From NCBI RefSeq assembly GCF_900112585.1, contig NZ_FOLY01000002.1, positions 1 to 64,000 of the forward strand: a stretch of DNA of 64,000 nucleotides, read 5' to 3'. The notes beneath the pieces are model-generated. The model ran no database searches. It was not told where the DNA came from and was given only the letters and a program-made list of their open reading frames with translations. Of the stretch, positions 47,600-56,300 are shown piece after piece. Numbering within the stretch: position 1 is the stretch's first letter; each line of letters begins with the position of its first letter. The position numbers were made by a program, and so were the translations under genes. The DNA comes from Kushneria avicenniae. GTDB lineage: Bacteria > Pseudomonadota > Gammaproteobacteria > Pseudomonadales > Halomonadaceae.

Positions 47600-48694
47600 T
47601 TAATGTTGAATGGAGGCGAAAAGGCGCTTCCAATGATCAATGATTTCATTTCGATCAAAACGTTCAGCGCTTTGAGTTGCCGCTATGGATAGATTGTTAT
47701 ATCTATCAGGGGTGATGGCCCTTTCAATAGCTTCAGAGAACTTTTGCTGGTCGAAAGGGGGGATCAGGTAACCATCCTCATCATCAGTAATGATTTCACG
47801 TGGTCCTGTTTCGCAGTCAAAGGCGACGATAGGCAGGGCATGGTATTGTGCTTCTATCAAGGACATTGGCAAACCTTCGAATCTTGAAGGCATCAGCATG
47901 ATGTCGGCGTTCTGGTATAGTTGTCCGATATCCTGGCTATTGCCAAGAAGCTCACAATGATGTTCCAGACCATGTTCCCGGATCAGAGACTCCAGTTTGT
48001 TGCGATCCTCACCTTCGCCCGCAATAACAAGCTTCCATTCGGGATGGTGTGCAATAAAGTTCTTCCAGGCCGGAATCAGTAAATCAAATCCTTTTTGATA
48101 AGTTAGTCGGCCAACGCCGATGGCAACTTTATTGGATGGTTCAGCTCTGGGCTCTGAAATGCTGGTGAAGGGGGATGGGTTGGGGATATATAAAAACTTC
48201 GAGTGATCATTAAACTGATCAACATCCCTTGAGGTCAGAAAAACGACTCGATCATAGCGCGGAAGTGTGGCGCGCTTGAGTTTTAAAACCATGCCCGAAT
48301 GGCTGCTAAAAGCAATATGCTCACAGGCAATATGACGTGTGTGACGTGAGGAAAAGCGATCTTTCAAAATAAAGGGCGCTGCAAAAACCGTCAGTCGTCC
48401 CATGCTGGGATAAAGTACGATGTCGGGGCGGTCTTTCTTGATAATCGAAAAGGCTTTCGAAAGCAGCTTTAGATACCCGAACTGTCCGGAAAGGTTGTTG
48501 CTATTCAGAGGGACAATTTCAATTTCAGGGAAATCATAGGTCGTGTTTTTATCGCTGTCGAGCAGACCTATGACCTTGACCCTTGATTCTTTCGCCAGCA
48601 AGGGAAGTATCACGCTGCAAACACGCTCGATACCGCCGCCGGTTGTTATATTATCGATAACGACGTGGATTTTTTTGCCGGCTACATTATTCAT
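47600..48694 (-). CDS. Family 4 glycosyltransferase (GT-B fold), probably acquired
   Basis: A 364-residue protein with a GT4-type C-terminal half: G-R-L-T-Y-Q-K-G-F-D (sugar-nucleotide domain start), V-I-A-G-E-G-E-D and the E-x7-E motif in E-G-L-P-M-S-L-I-E (near residue 275). The N-terminal G-G-G-I-E-R-V acceptor-domain loop is typical of enzymes adding hexoses in capsule, exopolysaccharide or LPS synthesis (AmsD/WaaG-like). No signal peptide or membrane helix. Base composition is visibly richer in A+T than all flanking genes, and no other polysaccharide genes are adjacent, suggesting horizontal acquisition of a single cargo gene. Donor and acceptor sugars cannot be told. Confidence 0.85.
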   Translation of the reverse strand: MNNVAGKKIHVVIDNITTGGGIERVCSVILPLLAKESRVKVIGLLDSDKNTTYDFPEIEIVPLNSNNLSGQFGYLKLLSKAFSIIKKDRPDIVLYPSMGRLTVFAAPFILKDRFSSRHTRHIACEHIAFSSHSGMVLKLKRATLPRYDRVVFLTSRDVDQFNDHSKFLYIPNPSPFTSISEPRAEPSNKVAIGVGRLTYQKGFDLLIPAWKNFIAHHPEWKLVIAGEGEDRNKLESLIREHGLEHHCELLGNSQDIGQLYQNADIMLMPSRFEGLPMSLIEAQYHALPIVAFDCETGPREIITDDEDGYLIPPFDQQKFSEAIERAITPDRYNNLSIAATQSAERFDRNEIIDHWKRLFASIQH

Positions 48695-48848
48695 TGAAGA
48701 TATTCCTGGAATACTGCTTGCAGATTAAAGTTTCTATCGAAGATAAACATGCCGCGTCTGGGGCAAAATAACTGGCTGGAATGATGTCGACCATTTCAGA
48801 AAATGGCCGATCAATAATTTGGAAACGATAGCCCTTCTGCCAAGACTA

Positions 48849-48865
48849 CTATTTAATTTAAATAG
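48849..48865. other. AT-rich inverted repeat beside the glycosyltransferase gene
   Basis: Perfect 8-bp arms CTATTTAA / TTAAATAG around a single T lie in the AT-rich interval between the glycosyltransferase and topoisomerase genes. It could be a regulator site or a boundary mark of inserted DNA. Confidence 0.35.
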
Positions 48866-48891
48866 AGGCTATGCAGATTCAATGTTGCCCG

Positions 48892-49893
48892 TTATTTTGT
48901 TTTTAGTCTGCTTTGCAGCAGTTTTAAAATGGCGCGCTCCTCGGGGCCGGTCAGCTCCTCGTGCTCCAGTGCTTCCTCGATCTGCTCCAGAAAATGACGC
49001 AGCAGTCGACCGTCCAGATAGCTTTCGATGACGCGCGGGTCGATATAGCTTGAGCGAGCAATACTGGGCGTATTGCCAAGCTGCTTTGCTACGCGTTCTA
49101 CCGCTTCACGGATGTATTGCTGGCTGGCGTCGTCGTCATTGCCAATGCCAAGCTCATCGAGCGCCAGCGCTGCCAGTGAAGTGCCCGCCCAGGTGCGAAA
49201 GTCCTTGGCGCTGAAGCGCTCCCCCATGACATCGTGGATATAGTCGTTGAGGTCATGACTGTCGACGCGGACCTTGTGACCATCGTCATCAAAATACTTG
49301 AAGATTTCATAGCCCGGGATGTCATCAAGCTCCTGAACGATTTCGGCCAGTTTCTCATCCTCGATGACCTTGTGCTGATGCTGGCCGCTCTTGCCCTGGT
49401 AGTCAAAGATCAGCTCGTGGCCGTTGATGGTCAGGTGGCGCGAGCGCATGGTCGTCAGGCCGTAGGAGTCGTTCTGTTCCCGGTAGCTGTCATTGCCCGG
49501 TCGGAAATAAGCGGTATCGAGCAGTCTCACCATGCAGGCCAGCACCTTTTCCCGCGGCATGCCCTCGCGCGCCATGTGCTGGCCGGTAATGCGTCGCATG
49601 GTGGAAAGGCGCTGGGCGAAGTCGACGATGCGATCAAACTTCAATTTTTCGCGCTGCTCACGCCATTCGCTATTGTAGATATACTGCTTGCGGCCGGCGC
49701 TGTCCCGTCCTGTGGCATATATGCGGGCATCGGCATCAAGCGTCACCACCACGTTCTGCCAGGCCGGTGGTATGGCCAGCGTCTTGATCCATTGGCGCCA
49801 TTCACGATTTTTATAGGTTCTGCCCCGCTCATCACGGTAGGTGAACCCCTTGCCGCTACGATGGCGGGTGACGGTCTTTACCTGTTGTGTCAT
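48892..49893 (-). CDS. DNA topoisomerase IB (bacterial, poxvirus-like)
   Basis: A 333-residue type IB topoisomerase relaxing supercoils through a 3'-phosphotyrosine. The N-terminal domain has G-F-T-Y-R-D-E-R-G-R and I-P-P-A-W. The catalytic domain has F-S-A-K-D-F-R-T-W-A-G-T and the nucleophile tyrosine in S-Y-I-D-P-R-V. ATG 49893 was chosen: the frame is open further to 50226, but that extension would overlap the divergent gene at 50078, is not homologous, and would exceed the family length. Ribosome-binding site is weak. TopIB is a scattered accessory gene in proteobacteria. Confidence 0.93.
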   Translation of the reverse strand: MTQQVKTVTRHRSGKGFTYRDERGRTYKNREWRQWIKTLAIPPAWQNVVVTLDADARIYATGRDSAGRKQYIYNSEWREQREKLKFDRIVDFAQRLSTMRRITGQHMAREGMPREKVLACMVRLLDTAYFRPGNDSYREQNDSYGLTTMRSRHLTINGHELIFDYQGKSGQHQHKVIEDEKLAEIVQELDDIPGYEIFKYFDDDGHKVRVDSHDLNDYIHDVMGERFSAKDFRTWAGTSLAALALDELGIGNDDDASQQYIREAVERVAKQLGNTPSIARSSYIDPRVIESYLDGRLLRHFLEQIEEALEHEELTGPEERAILKLLQSRLKTK

Positions 49894-50077
49894 GCGTCTG
49901 CGCTTGATCCGGTTATCATGTGAACGCAAATCTTGCCCCGGATTGAGAATAGACAATTCTGACGCCCCTGATGCGGCCCGGTGCAGTGCAACCCCGGGGA
50001 ATTTTTTGTAAAGTGTCGGGCCTGCCGCGTCACTGCCCGCCAAGAGTGACGTCATTTTCTGTCGGGCTGCAAAATCA

Positions 50078-50956
50078 ATGAAATTATTATTGCTTGATGC
50101 CGACCACTGCCTGAGCCGGGCGCTGATCGATGAAGGCGCATTGCGAAGCGATGTCGAACTGATCTCTGAAAGGGCCCGCCACTGCGGATCGTCGCAGCTG
50201 GCATCATGGGCACCGGATGCCGTCATTGTGCCGCCGATGCTGTCGCCGGTCGGGGTCGACTACGCCGAGATGGCCGCGCATGTCGATCAGGTGGAAACCG
50301 TGCTGGAAGCCTGTTGCGCCTGTGATGTACCGCTGGTCTGGTTCGTCAGCGATCAGGTATTTGATGACGGCGCTGATCTGCCCATCGAGGAGAGCGCACT
50401 GCCGGCGCCGCGCAACGAAGGATTACAGCGTCTGCTGGAAACGGGCAATCGCATTCGAGAGCGCCTGAATGAACATTTTGTCGTGCGTACCGGTCCATTG
50501 ATGGCGCTGGATGGGCAGGAGGCCTGGCTGGCAAGGATTCTGGAGACCATGATCGAGGGCAGGGTACTGCGCGCAGCGGAAGATGAGATCGTCTGCCCGA
50601 CACCCGTACAGGCGGTGTCTCGTGCCGTCATCGGCATGCTGGCTCAGCAGTTTTCAGGCGCCAACGCCTGGGGCACTTACCACCTTGCCGGCGTCGAGCC
50701 GGTGAGTCTTTATACCTTTCACGGTGTCGTGCGCCACCAGCTGGAGATTCAGCTGGCCAGAAGGCATATCGACATGATGCCCGGTGAGGTTCAGCCCCTG
50801 CATCATCATCATGATCAGCCGCTGCGACGCGTGCTCAACTGTCGTCAAATGCTTGAGACCTTTGGCGTGCATCAAAAGCCCTGGCGTCTGGCACTCGATG
50901 CCATGCTCGAGCAGTGGTGCCGGGCACGCTTTGACAAGGAGGAAACAGAGCCGTGA
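50078..50956 (+). CDS. Degenerate RmlD-like sugar-nucleotide-binding protein
   Basis: A 292-residue protein with the shape of the dTDP-4-dehydrorhamnose reductase (RmlD) SDR family: beta-strand start M-K-L-L-L-L, V-S-D-Q-V-F-D-D in place of S-T-D-Y-V-F-D-G, R-T-G-P-L in place of the usual R-T-x-W-L/V-Y, and an N-C-R-Q-M-L-E-T-F-G C-terminal segment. However the NAD(P) Gly motif is replaced by D-A-D-H-C-L-S and the catalytic Y-x-x-x-K is not visible, so reductase activity is doubtful. It overlaps plsC by 4 nt (GTGA), implying co-expression and possibly a membrane-lipid or envelope role. A His4 run lies near residue 247. Confidence 0.75.
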   Translation: MKLLLLDADHCLSRALIDEGALRSDVELISERARHCGSSQLASWAPDAVIVPPMLSPVGVDYAEMAAHVDQVETVLEACCACDVPLVWFVSDQVFDDGADLPIEESALPAPRNEGLQRLLETGNRIRERLNEHFVVRTGPLMALDGQEAWLARILETMIEGRVLRAAEDEIVCPTPVQAVSRAVIGMLAQQFSGANAWGTYHLAGVEPVSLYTFHGVVRHQLEIQLARRHIDMMPGEVQPLHHHHDQPLRRVLNCRQMLETFGVHQKPWRLALDAMLEQWCRARFDKEETEP

Positions 50957-51705
50957 AGGCGCTACGCAGTCTTTTGTTCTATGCCGGCTATCTGATGGCC
51001 ATCATTGTCAGCGCCATTACCCTGGTGCCGCTGGCATTTTTTCTGCCGCTCAATGCCCGCTTCAGAGTGCTGAATACCTACAATCACTTTATCGTGTTCT
51101 GGTTTGGTCTCTGCTGTGGCGTGCGCTATCGCGTAGAAGGGCGAGACAATATTTTGAAAACGCCCTGTGTACTGCTCTCCAATCACCAGAGTGAATGGGA
51201 AACCCTGTTTTTGCAGACCATCAAGTCACCGATGTGCACGGTCCTCAAGCAGGAGCTTTTGAAGATTCCGGTATTCGGCTGGGCGCTCAGAATGCTCAGG
51301 CCCATTCCGCTGGATCGTTCGAAACCGTCCCGGGCGCTGAGAATGGTGTTGAGTGAAGGGGCCGAGCGGCTGTCTGCCGGCCTCTCCGTGCTGCTCTTTC
51401 CCGAAGGGACCCGGGTGCCCCCTGGTGAACGTCGTCGCTTCAACAAAAGCGGTATTCATATTGCCTGCCGGGCCGGGGTGCCGATACTGCCGGTGGCACA
51501 CAATGCCGGCGAGCACTGGCCCGGCAAGAGCTTGATCAAGATACCGGGACAGATCAATGTCGTGATCGGTGAGCCGATCATGACCGTGGATCGTACTCCG
51601 GATGAGGTGACCCGCGAGGTCGAACAGTGGATCGAGCAGCAGCTGTCACGAATTTCGGGCGTGCCCCGGCCTGCCATCGAGGAGGCCTCTGCCAGCGCGC
51701 TGTAG
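50953..51705 (+). CDS. plsC: 1-acyl-sn-glycerol-3-phosphate acyltransferase
   Basis: A 250-residue acyltransferase making phosphatidic acid, starting with GTG overlapping the upstream stop codon. An N-terminal membrane helix (about residues 7-30) precedes the catalytic block N-H-Q-S-E-W-E (an H-x4-E variant of H-x4-D) and L-F-P-E-G-T-R for glycerol-3-phosphate binding. The family and topology are clear. It sits between the RmlD-like gene and convergent fabBA, consistent with phospholipid synthesis. Confidence 0.93.
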   Translation: MKALRSLLFYAGYLMAIIVSAITLVPLAFFLPLNARFRVLNTYNHFIVFWFGLCCGVRYRVEGRDNILKTPCVLLSNHQSEWETLFLQTIKSPMCTVLKQELLKIPVFGWALRMLRPIPLDRSKPSRALRMVLSEGAERLSAGLSVLLFPEGTRVPPGERRRFNKSGIHIACRAGVPILPVAHNAGEHWPGKSLIKIPGQINVVIGEPIMTVDRTPDEVTREVEQWIEQQLSRISGVPRPAIEEASASAL

Positions 51706-51721
51706 GGAAATGGCAGGCCAG

Positions 51722-51753
51722 AAAAAAGGGCGCCCCGAAGGGCGCCCTTTTTT
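51722..51753. terminator. Bidirectional terminator between plsC and fabB
   Basis: A 13-bp stem AAAAAAGGGCGCC / GGCGCCCTTTTTT with loop CCGAAG gives T runs on both strands between two converging genes. Confidence 0.95.
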
Positions 51754-51771
51754 GATCCGACGACCTCCAGG

Positions 51772-52998
51772 TCAGGAGGTCTGATCGCTCATGCGCTGGA
51801 AAATCAGGCAGGCGTTGGTACCGCCAAATCCGAAGCTGTTGGACAGTACACGGTTCAGGCGCACGCCATCACGACGCTGCGTGACGATATCCAGATCCTT
51901 CGCTTCCGGATCGATTTCATCGATATTGGCCGAAGCACAGATGAAATCGTTTTTCATCATGAGAAGCGAATAGATGGCTTCCTGCGCACCGGTCGCCCCC
52001 AGCGAATGACCGGTCAGTGACTTGGTGGAGGAGAGTGCCGGCACCTTGTCACCAAAGATGCTGCGCAGGGCCTTGAGCTCGCACATGTCACCAACCGGTG
52101 TCGAGGTGCCGTGCGTATTGATGTAGTCGATGCTTCCCTCAACGGTGGCCAGCGCCTGCTGCATGCAGCGGGCACCACCTTCACCGGAAGGGGCGACCAT
52201 GTCATGACCGTCGGAGTTGGCCCCGTAGCCCACAACCTCGGCATAGATTCTGGCCCCCCGTGCTTTCGCGTGCTCAAGCTCCTCGAGCACCAGCATGGCA
52301 CCACCGCCGGCAATAACGAAGCCGTCCCGTGCGGTGTCATAGGCGCGAGAGGCCTTTTCGGGCTGGTCGTTGTAGCTGGTGGACAGCGCGCCCATGGCAT
52401 CGAACAGGCATGACAGGGTCCAGTGCTCTTCCTCGCCGCCGCCGGCAAAGACGATGTCCTGTTTGCCCAGCTGAATCTGCTCGACGGCGCTGCCGATACA
52501 GTGTGCCGAGGTCGCACAGGCCGAAGAGATGGAGTAGTTGACGCCCTTGATGCCGAAAGGGGTGGCCAGACAGGCTGACACGGTGCTGCCCATGGTTCGG
52601 GTCACCCGGTAGGGACCAACCCGGCGCAGTCCTTTCTCGCGCAGCACATCGGCTGCTTCCACCTGGTTGGCAGAAGAGGCACCGCCCGAGCCGGCAATCA
52701 GGCCGGTTCGCACGCTTGAGACATCATGAGGTTCAAGCCCTGCGTCCTCGATGGCCTGCTGCATGGAAACGTAGGCGTAGGCCGCGGCATCGCCCATGAA
52801 CCGGCGCTGCTTGCGATCGACCAGTGCATCCAGATCGATATCCACAACGCCGGCAACGTGGCTTCGCATTCCGCGTTCAACGTATTCGTCGCGAAAGCGA
52901 ATGCCCGAACGGCCTTCCTTCAGGGATTGAAGTACCTGATGCTGATCGTTGCCCAGGCAGGAGACAATGCCCAGGCCAGTGACTACCACTCGTCGCAT
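51772..52998 (-). CDS. fabB: 3-oxoacyl-ACP synthase I
   Basis: A 408-residue beta-ketoacyl-ACP synthase (E. coli FabB 406). Active-site C161 in [10 protein letters not shown]296 in [12 protein letters not shown]326 and H331 in T-K-S-L-T-G-H-S complete the Cys-His-His machinery. It elongates unsaturated acyl chains. ATG 52998, with GGGAGG just upstream on the minus strand, was preferred to the upstream in-frame ATG at 53079, which lies inside fabA. It is 13 nt after fabA. Confidence 0.97.
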   Translation of the reverse strand: MRRVVVTGLGIVSCLGNDQHQVLQSLKEGRSGIRFRDEYVERGMRSHVAGVVDIDLDALVDRKQRRFMGDAAAYAYVSMQQAIEDAGLEPHDVSSVRTGLIAGSGGASSANQVEAADVLREKGLRRVGPYRVTRTMGSTVSACLATPFGIKGVNYSISSACATSAHCIGSAVEQIQLGKQDIVFAGGGEEEHWTLSCLFDAMGALSTSYNDQPEKASRAYDTARDGFVIAGGGAMLVLEELEHAKARGARIYAEVVGYGANSDGHDMVAPSGEGGARCMQQALATVEGSIDYINTHGTSTPVGDMCELKALRSIFGDKVPALSSTKSLTGHSLGATGAQEAIYSLLMMKNDFICASANIDEIDPEAKDLDIVTQRRDGVRLNRVLSNSFGFGGTNACLIFQRMSDQTS

Positions 52999-53011
52999 GG
53001 GAGCCTCCCCA

Positions 53012-53533
53012 TCAGAAATTCGCAGTGGAGGTGAACAGGCCAACGCGCAGGTCGTTGGCTTCGTAGATATCGCGGCCATCCACGGACAGAACGCCGTCGG
53101 CGATGCCGAGGATCAGGCGGCGCGTGATCACCCGCTTGATGTGGATATGGTAGGTGACCTTCTCGGCATCCGGGAGGATCTGTCCAGAGAACTTGACCTC
53201 GCCGCATCCCAGCGCGCGGCCACGTCCGGGATTGCCCAGCCAGCCCAGATGAAAGCCTACCAGCTGCCACATGGCGTCAAGGCCCAGACAGCCGGGCATG
53301 ACAGGGTCGCCCGGGAAGTGACACTGGAAGAACCAGAGGTCAGGGTTAATATCCAGCTCAGCGATCAGCTCGCCCTTGCCGTATTTGCCACCCGCTTCCT
53401 GAATGTTGGTGATGCGATCAAGCATCAGCATGTTAGGTGCCGGCAGCTGTGCATTTCCAGGACCGAAAAGTTCGCCCTGACTGCATGCAAGCAGCTGATC
53501 ACGGTTAAAGGAGTGTTGCGTGGTCACTGACAT
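53012..53533 (-). CDS. fabA: 3-hydroxydecanoyl-ACP dehydratase/isomerase
   Basis: A 173-residue hot-dog enzyme introducing the cis double bond in anaerobic unsaturated fatty acid synthesis. Catalytic H72 ([13 protein letters not shown]) and D86 (L-G-L-D-A-M-W-Q) are present. It is first gene of a fabA-fabB operon, as in Pseudomonas. The 124-nt upstream region must hold its promoter; no clear FabR/DesT palindrome was recognised. Confidence 0.98.
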   Translation of the reverse strand: MSVTTQHSFNRDQLLACSQGELFGPGNAQLPAPNMLMLDRITNIQEAGGKYGKGELIAELDINPDLWFFQCHFPGDPVMPGCLGLDAMWQLVGFHLGWLGNPGRGRALGCGEVKFSGQILPDAEKVTYHIHIKRVITRRLILGIADGVLSVDGRDIYEANDLRVGLFTSTANF

Positions 53534-53657
53534 GTTCCGGAAATCAAAGGAATAGGGTCTCCCGGGGGAGCTGACCTAGTTTACTGATAGAGGTGGCGAA
53601 ATGCACGCCAGCGCCGGTGCGTGAACCTGGTGCTCCGGCATCGCCCTTCAGCTACGT

Positions 53658-55073
53658 TTAACTCAATGCCTTGAAGGCGTCCAGCGCACGTTGACGCGCC
53701 GCGCGATGATCCACCATGGCCACCGGATAACCGGTCTGCTGGCGCAGGGAAGCATCGGGGTCGTGACGCTTTTTAACGTCAACGCTTGCCAGTTCGGGCA
53801 CAAACTCTGCAATAAATGTGCCTTCCGGGTCAAAGCGTCTGGACTGCGTGGTCGGGTTGAAGATGCGAAAATAGGGTGACGCATCCGTTCCCGTGGAGGC
53901 TGCCCACTGCCAGCCGCCGTTGTTGGCCCCCAGCTCGCCATCGACCAGATGCTCCAGAAAAAACGCCTCTCCACGGCGCCAGTCGATCAGCAGATGCTTG
54001 CTGAGAAACATGGCGGTCACCATACGCAGACGATTGTGCATCCACCCGGTGGTGATCAGCTGTCGCATGGCCGCATCAACCAGCGGATAGCCGGTATTGC
54101 CCTCGCACCAGCGCTGAAAGTCCTCCTCGCTGTTGCGCCAGACCATCGCTTTGGTATGTTCCTGAAACGGCTGATGACAGTTGACGCGAGGAAACCCCAC
54201 CAGCACGTGCTGATAGAATTCACGCCAGACAATCTCGCTGATCCAGCTCTGCAGATTGCTGTCGCCATCACCCAGGTGCCCACCGTTTCTGGCCGCGGCG
54301 GCGTTGACACACTGACGCCAGGAAATCATGCCCAGTGCCAGCCAGGCGGACAGTCCGCTGGTGGCCTCCATGGCGGGAAAATCGCGTCCTTCATCGTAAT
54401 GATGCGCCCGTTTTTGCAAAAAGCGCTCCAGCCGCGTTTGAGCGGCCTCTTCACCAGCAGGCCAGTCGTCGGCATTGATCACGGCACGAGAAGTATCGAA
54501 TTCGGGCAACGCATCGGAGGAAACGTCACTGAGTGCACTCTGGGCGTCGGGCATCTCGAGCTGCTGAAGCTGGTCGGCACCGATGTTTTTGAGCCAGCTT
54601 TTATAAAAGGGTGTAAAAACGCTGTAATAACGGCCGTCACCGGTCAGAAGCGTTCCGGGGGCAAAGGCCACCTGATCGGTATAACGATGCACTTCCCGTT
54701 GATGATCGTGAAACTGTTCGCTGACCGACCTGTCACGACGAACCTCATTAATGCCGTATTCGTCGTTGAAATGAAGCGCCTGACAGTTCAGCGTTTCTGA
54801 AAGCTCGAGCAGACGGGCGGGCAGAGTATCAAAGGTATCGGCCTCGATGATTCTGAGCGGAATATTGAGACTGTCGAGCTGCTCGGCCAGTGCTTTGACC
54901 CCGCGATGCCAGAAATCCAGCTTGTTGTCACCGTGTCCGTGCGCTCGCCACTGCGCGGGCGTCCAGCAGATCACGGCGATCACCGGACCCCGCTTTGAGG
55001 CGTGGTGAAAAGCCGTGTTGTCCTCACATCTCAGGTCGGTTCTGAACCAGACCAGCTGACGTTCGGTGGTCAT
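53658..55073 (-). CDS. phrB: Deoxyribodipyrimidine photolyase (class I CPD)
   Basis: A 471-residue light-driven DNA repair flavoenzyme (E. coli PhrB 472). The N-terminal Rossmann antenna domain opens L-V-W-F-R-T-D-L-R. The FAD domain has W-x-R-E-F-Y-Q-H, N-T-G-Y-P-L-V-D-A-A-M-R-Q-L, G-W-M-H-N-R-L-R-M and W-Q-W-A-A-S-T-G-T-D-A. It lies 70 nt downstream of the MerR regulator in the same direction, so the two are probably one light-controlled operon. The second chromophore (MTHF or deazaflavin) cannot be told. Confidence 0.96.
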   Translation of the reverse strand: MTTERQLVWFRTDLRCEDNTAFHHASKRGPVIAVICWTPAQWRAHGHGDNKLDFWHRGVKALAEQLDSLNIPLRIIEADTFDTLPARLLELSETLNCQALHFNDEYGINEVRRDRSVSEQFHDHQREVHRYTDQVAFAPGTLLTGDGRYYSVFTPFYKSWLKNIGADQLQQLEMPDAQSALSDVSSDALPEFDTSRAVINADDWPAGEEAAQTRLERFLQKRAHHYDEGRDFPAMEATSGLSAWLALGMISWRQCVNAAAARNGGHLGDGDSNLQSWISEIVWREFYQHVLVGFPRVNCHQPFQEHTKAMVWRNSEEDFQRWCEGNTGYPLVDAAMRQLITTGWMHNRLRMVTAMFLSKHLLIDWRRGEAFFLEHLVDGELGANNGGWQWAASTGTDASPYFRIFNPTTQSRRFDPEGTFIAEFVPELASVDVKKRHDPDASLRQQTGYPVAMVDHRAARQRALDAFKALS

Positions 55074-55093
55074 GCGCTGTTTCCTTTCGCAAG

Positions 55094-55118
55094 CGACCCG
55101 CCTTCAGAGGGCGGGTCG
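55094..55118 (-). other. Intercistronic hairpin between merR-type gene and phrB
   Basis: The 9-bp stem CGACCCGCC / GGCGGGTCG lies in the 70-nt gap, with no T run on the minus strand. It could be a processing or partial attenuation element adjusting phrB expression. Confidence 0.45.
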
Positions 55119-55143
55119 TAGTCAATCCATGACGATGTCGATA

Positions 55144-56097
55144 TCAACCGTGACGAGCCGTGGCAAGCCTGAGCTGCCCGATAGCTCGAGCCGGATCAAT
55201 GTCCAGCGCGCTGAGATTCTCTTCATCCGTGTCACGCAGCTGCCGCGTGATAGAGCCGGCCACGCGAATGGGCAGTACGCCCTGAGAATCGGCCTGCGAG
55301 AGCTGGCGACGCAGCCCTTCAATGTCGGCTTCCATGGCACCGGAGAGCACGATGGTTCTGGCTTCCTTCATGCGAGCGGCTTCGATGAGCTCATTTACCG
55401 GCACGGGCCCATCAAACAGGGTAATGTAGAAACCGGCGCTGCTGGCGGAAAAGGCCAGAAGCAGCTGCCAGAGCGCCCCGCAGCCACCGGGGAGATAGCT
55501 CATCAGGATTCGGGGCTCGGTGTTCTCATGATTGCCATGATAGAGTCGTAGTCCGAGACGCGTTCTCAGAAAGGACTCCAGAAAGCAGCGCTGAGCCATG
55601 GGCGTGTTCTGATCTGCCCAAGCGTTTTCAAGCCGCTCGACCACGGGCTGCCAGAGACGTGAAATGGCAGTGTTGACCGGATAGAGCCCCATGCTGCGGG
55701 TGAACAGGTTCTCAAGACGGTTGGTATCAAACGTGGCCACAGCGTCAATGACTTCAAGACGCTGTCCCTCCCAGTCATGATCCGGAGCTGTCTCTTCGGT
55801 GTTGAACGCCGGCAGGGGGCTGTCTTCCTCGGCAGGTGTCTCGCTTGATGCCTGATCAAGCAGCTCACCTACCTGACTCACCGGTACGCCGCGATTGAGC
55901 CATTGCAGGATGCGCTCCACGCGTTCGATATCCTCACGCGCGTAGAGACGATGCCCCTTTGGCGTGCGTCTGGGCTGGATCAGTCCGTAGCGACGCTCCC
56001 AAGCCCGCAGCGTTACCGAATTGACGCCGGTCAGGCGTGACACTTCCCGGATGGGGTAGAGCGGTCCGCCGACAGCATTTGCCACTTTCTCAGTCAT
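55144..56097 (-). CDS. MerR-family regulator of the LitR/CarH type, without evident B12-binding residues
   Basis: A 317-residue regulator. The N-terminal MerR winged helix (about residues 13-80) reads Y-P-I-R-E-V-S-R-L-T-G-V-N...L-R-A-W-E-R-R-Y-G-L-I-Q-P-x-R-T-x-x-G-H-R-L-Y. The C-terminal part has the layout of the helical-bundle plus B12-binding fold of LitR/CarH photoreceptors. The expected cobalamin signatures (W-x9-E-H and E/D-x-H-x-x-G) are not seen: the fold continues with P-G-G-C-G-A-L-W, so light sensing, if any, would be indirect, as reported for class II LitR proteins. ATG 56097 was chosen; GGAGG lies 11 nt upstream. It probably regulates itself and phrB. Confidence 0.85.
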   Translation of the reverse strand: MTEKVANAVGGPLYPIREVSRLTGVNSVTLRAWERRYGLIQPRRTPKGHRLYAREDIERVERILQWLNRGVPVSQVGELLDQASSETPAEEDSPLPAFNTEETAPDHDWEGQRLEVIDAVATFDTNRLENLFTRSMGLYPVNTAISRLWQPVVERLENAWADQNTPMAQRCFLESFLRTRLGLRLYHGNHENTEPRILMSYLPGGCGALWQLLLAFSASSAGFYITLFDGPVPVNELIEAARMKEARTIVLSGAMEADIEGLRRQLSQADSQGVLPIRVAGSITRQLRDTDEENLSALDIDPARAIGQLRLATARHG

Positions 56098-56271
56098 GGT
56101 AAAGAGAGCCTCCTTCGCATTTCCTGCCAGCAGGAACGCAACGGCCTGTGGAAGGGCGCTGCGTTGCGAAAATGAGCGGTTCGACCTGCGAGTACGATGG
56201 TGTCGATGACCACGGTCGAACAAATAAATTTAACCTGTATATGCGGAGAGTGTAGCAGTATTTGAACAGGT

Positions 56272-56300
56272 GTTGTACGTCAATCTTTACCCTGTACAAC
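56272..56300. promoter_or_regulatory. Inverted repeat upstream of the LitR-like gene, candidate operator
   Basis: Perfect arms GTTGTAC (56272-56278) and GTACAAC (56294-56300) are separated by 15 bp. On the minus strand a TTGACG lies directly between and against the second arm, positioned as a possible -35 for the regulator gene. Such TGTACA-like repeats over a -35 fit repression by a MerR/LitR protein. The outer arm overlaps the end of the cbiX-like gene. Confidence 0.5.

Noticed and set aside
49894..50226. N-terminal extension of the topoisomerase IB frame
   Set aside because: It overlaps the divergent gene at 50078, is Ser/Ala-rich without homology, and exceeds the family length.
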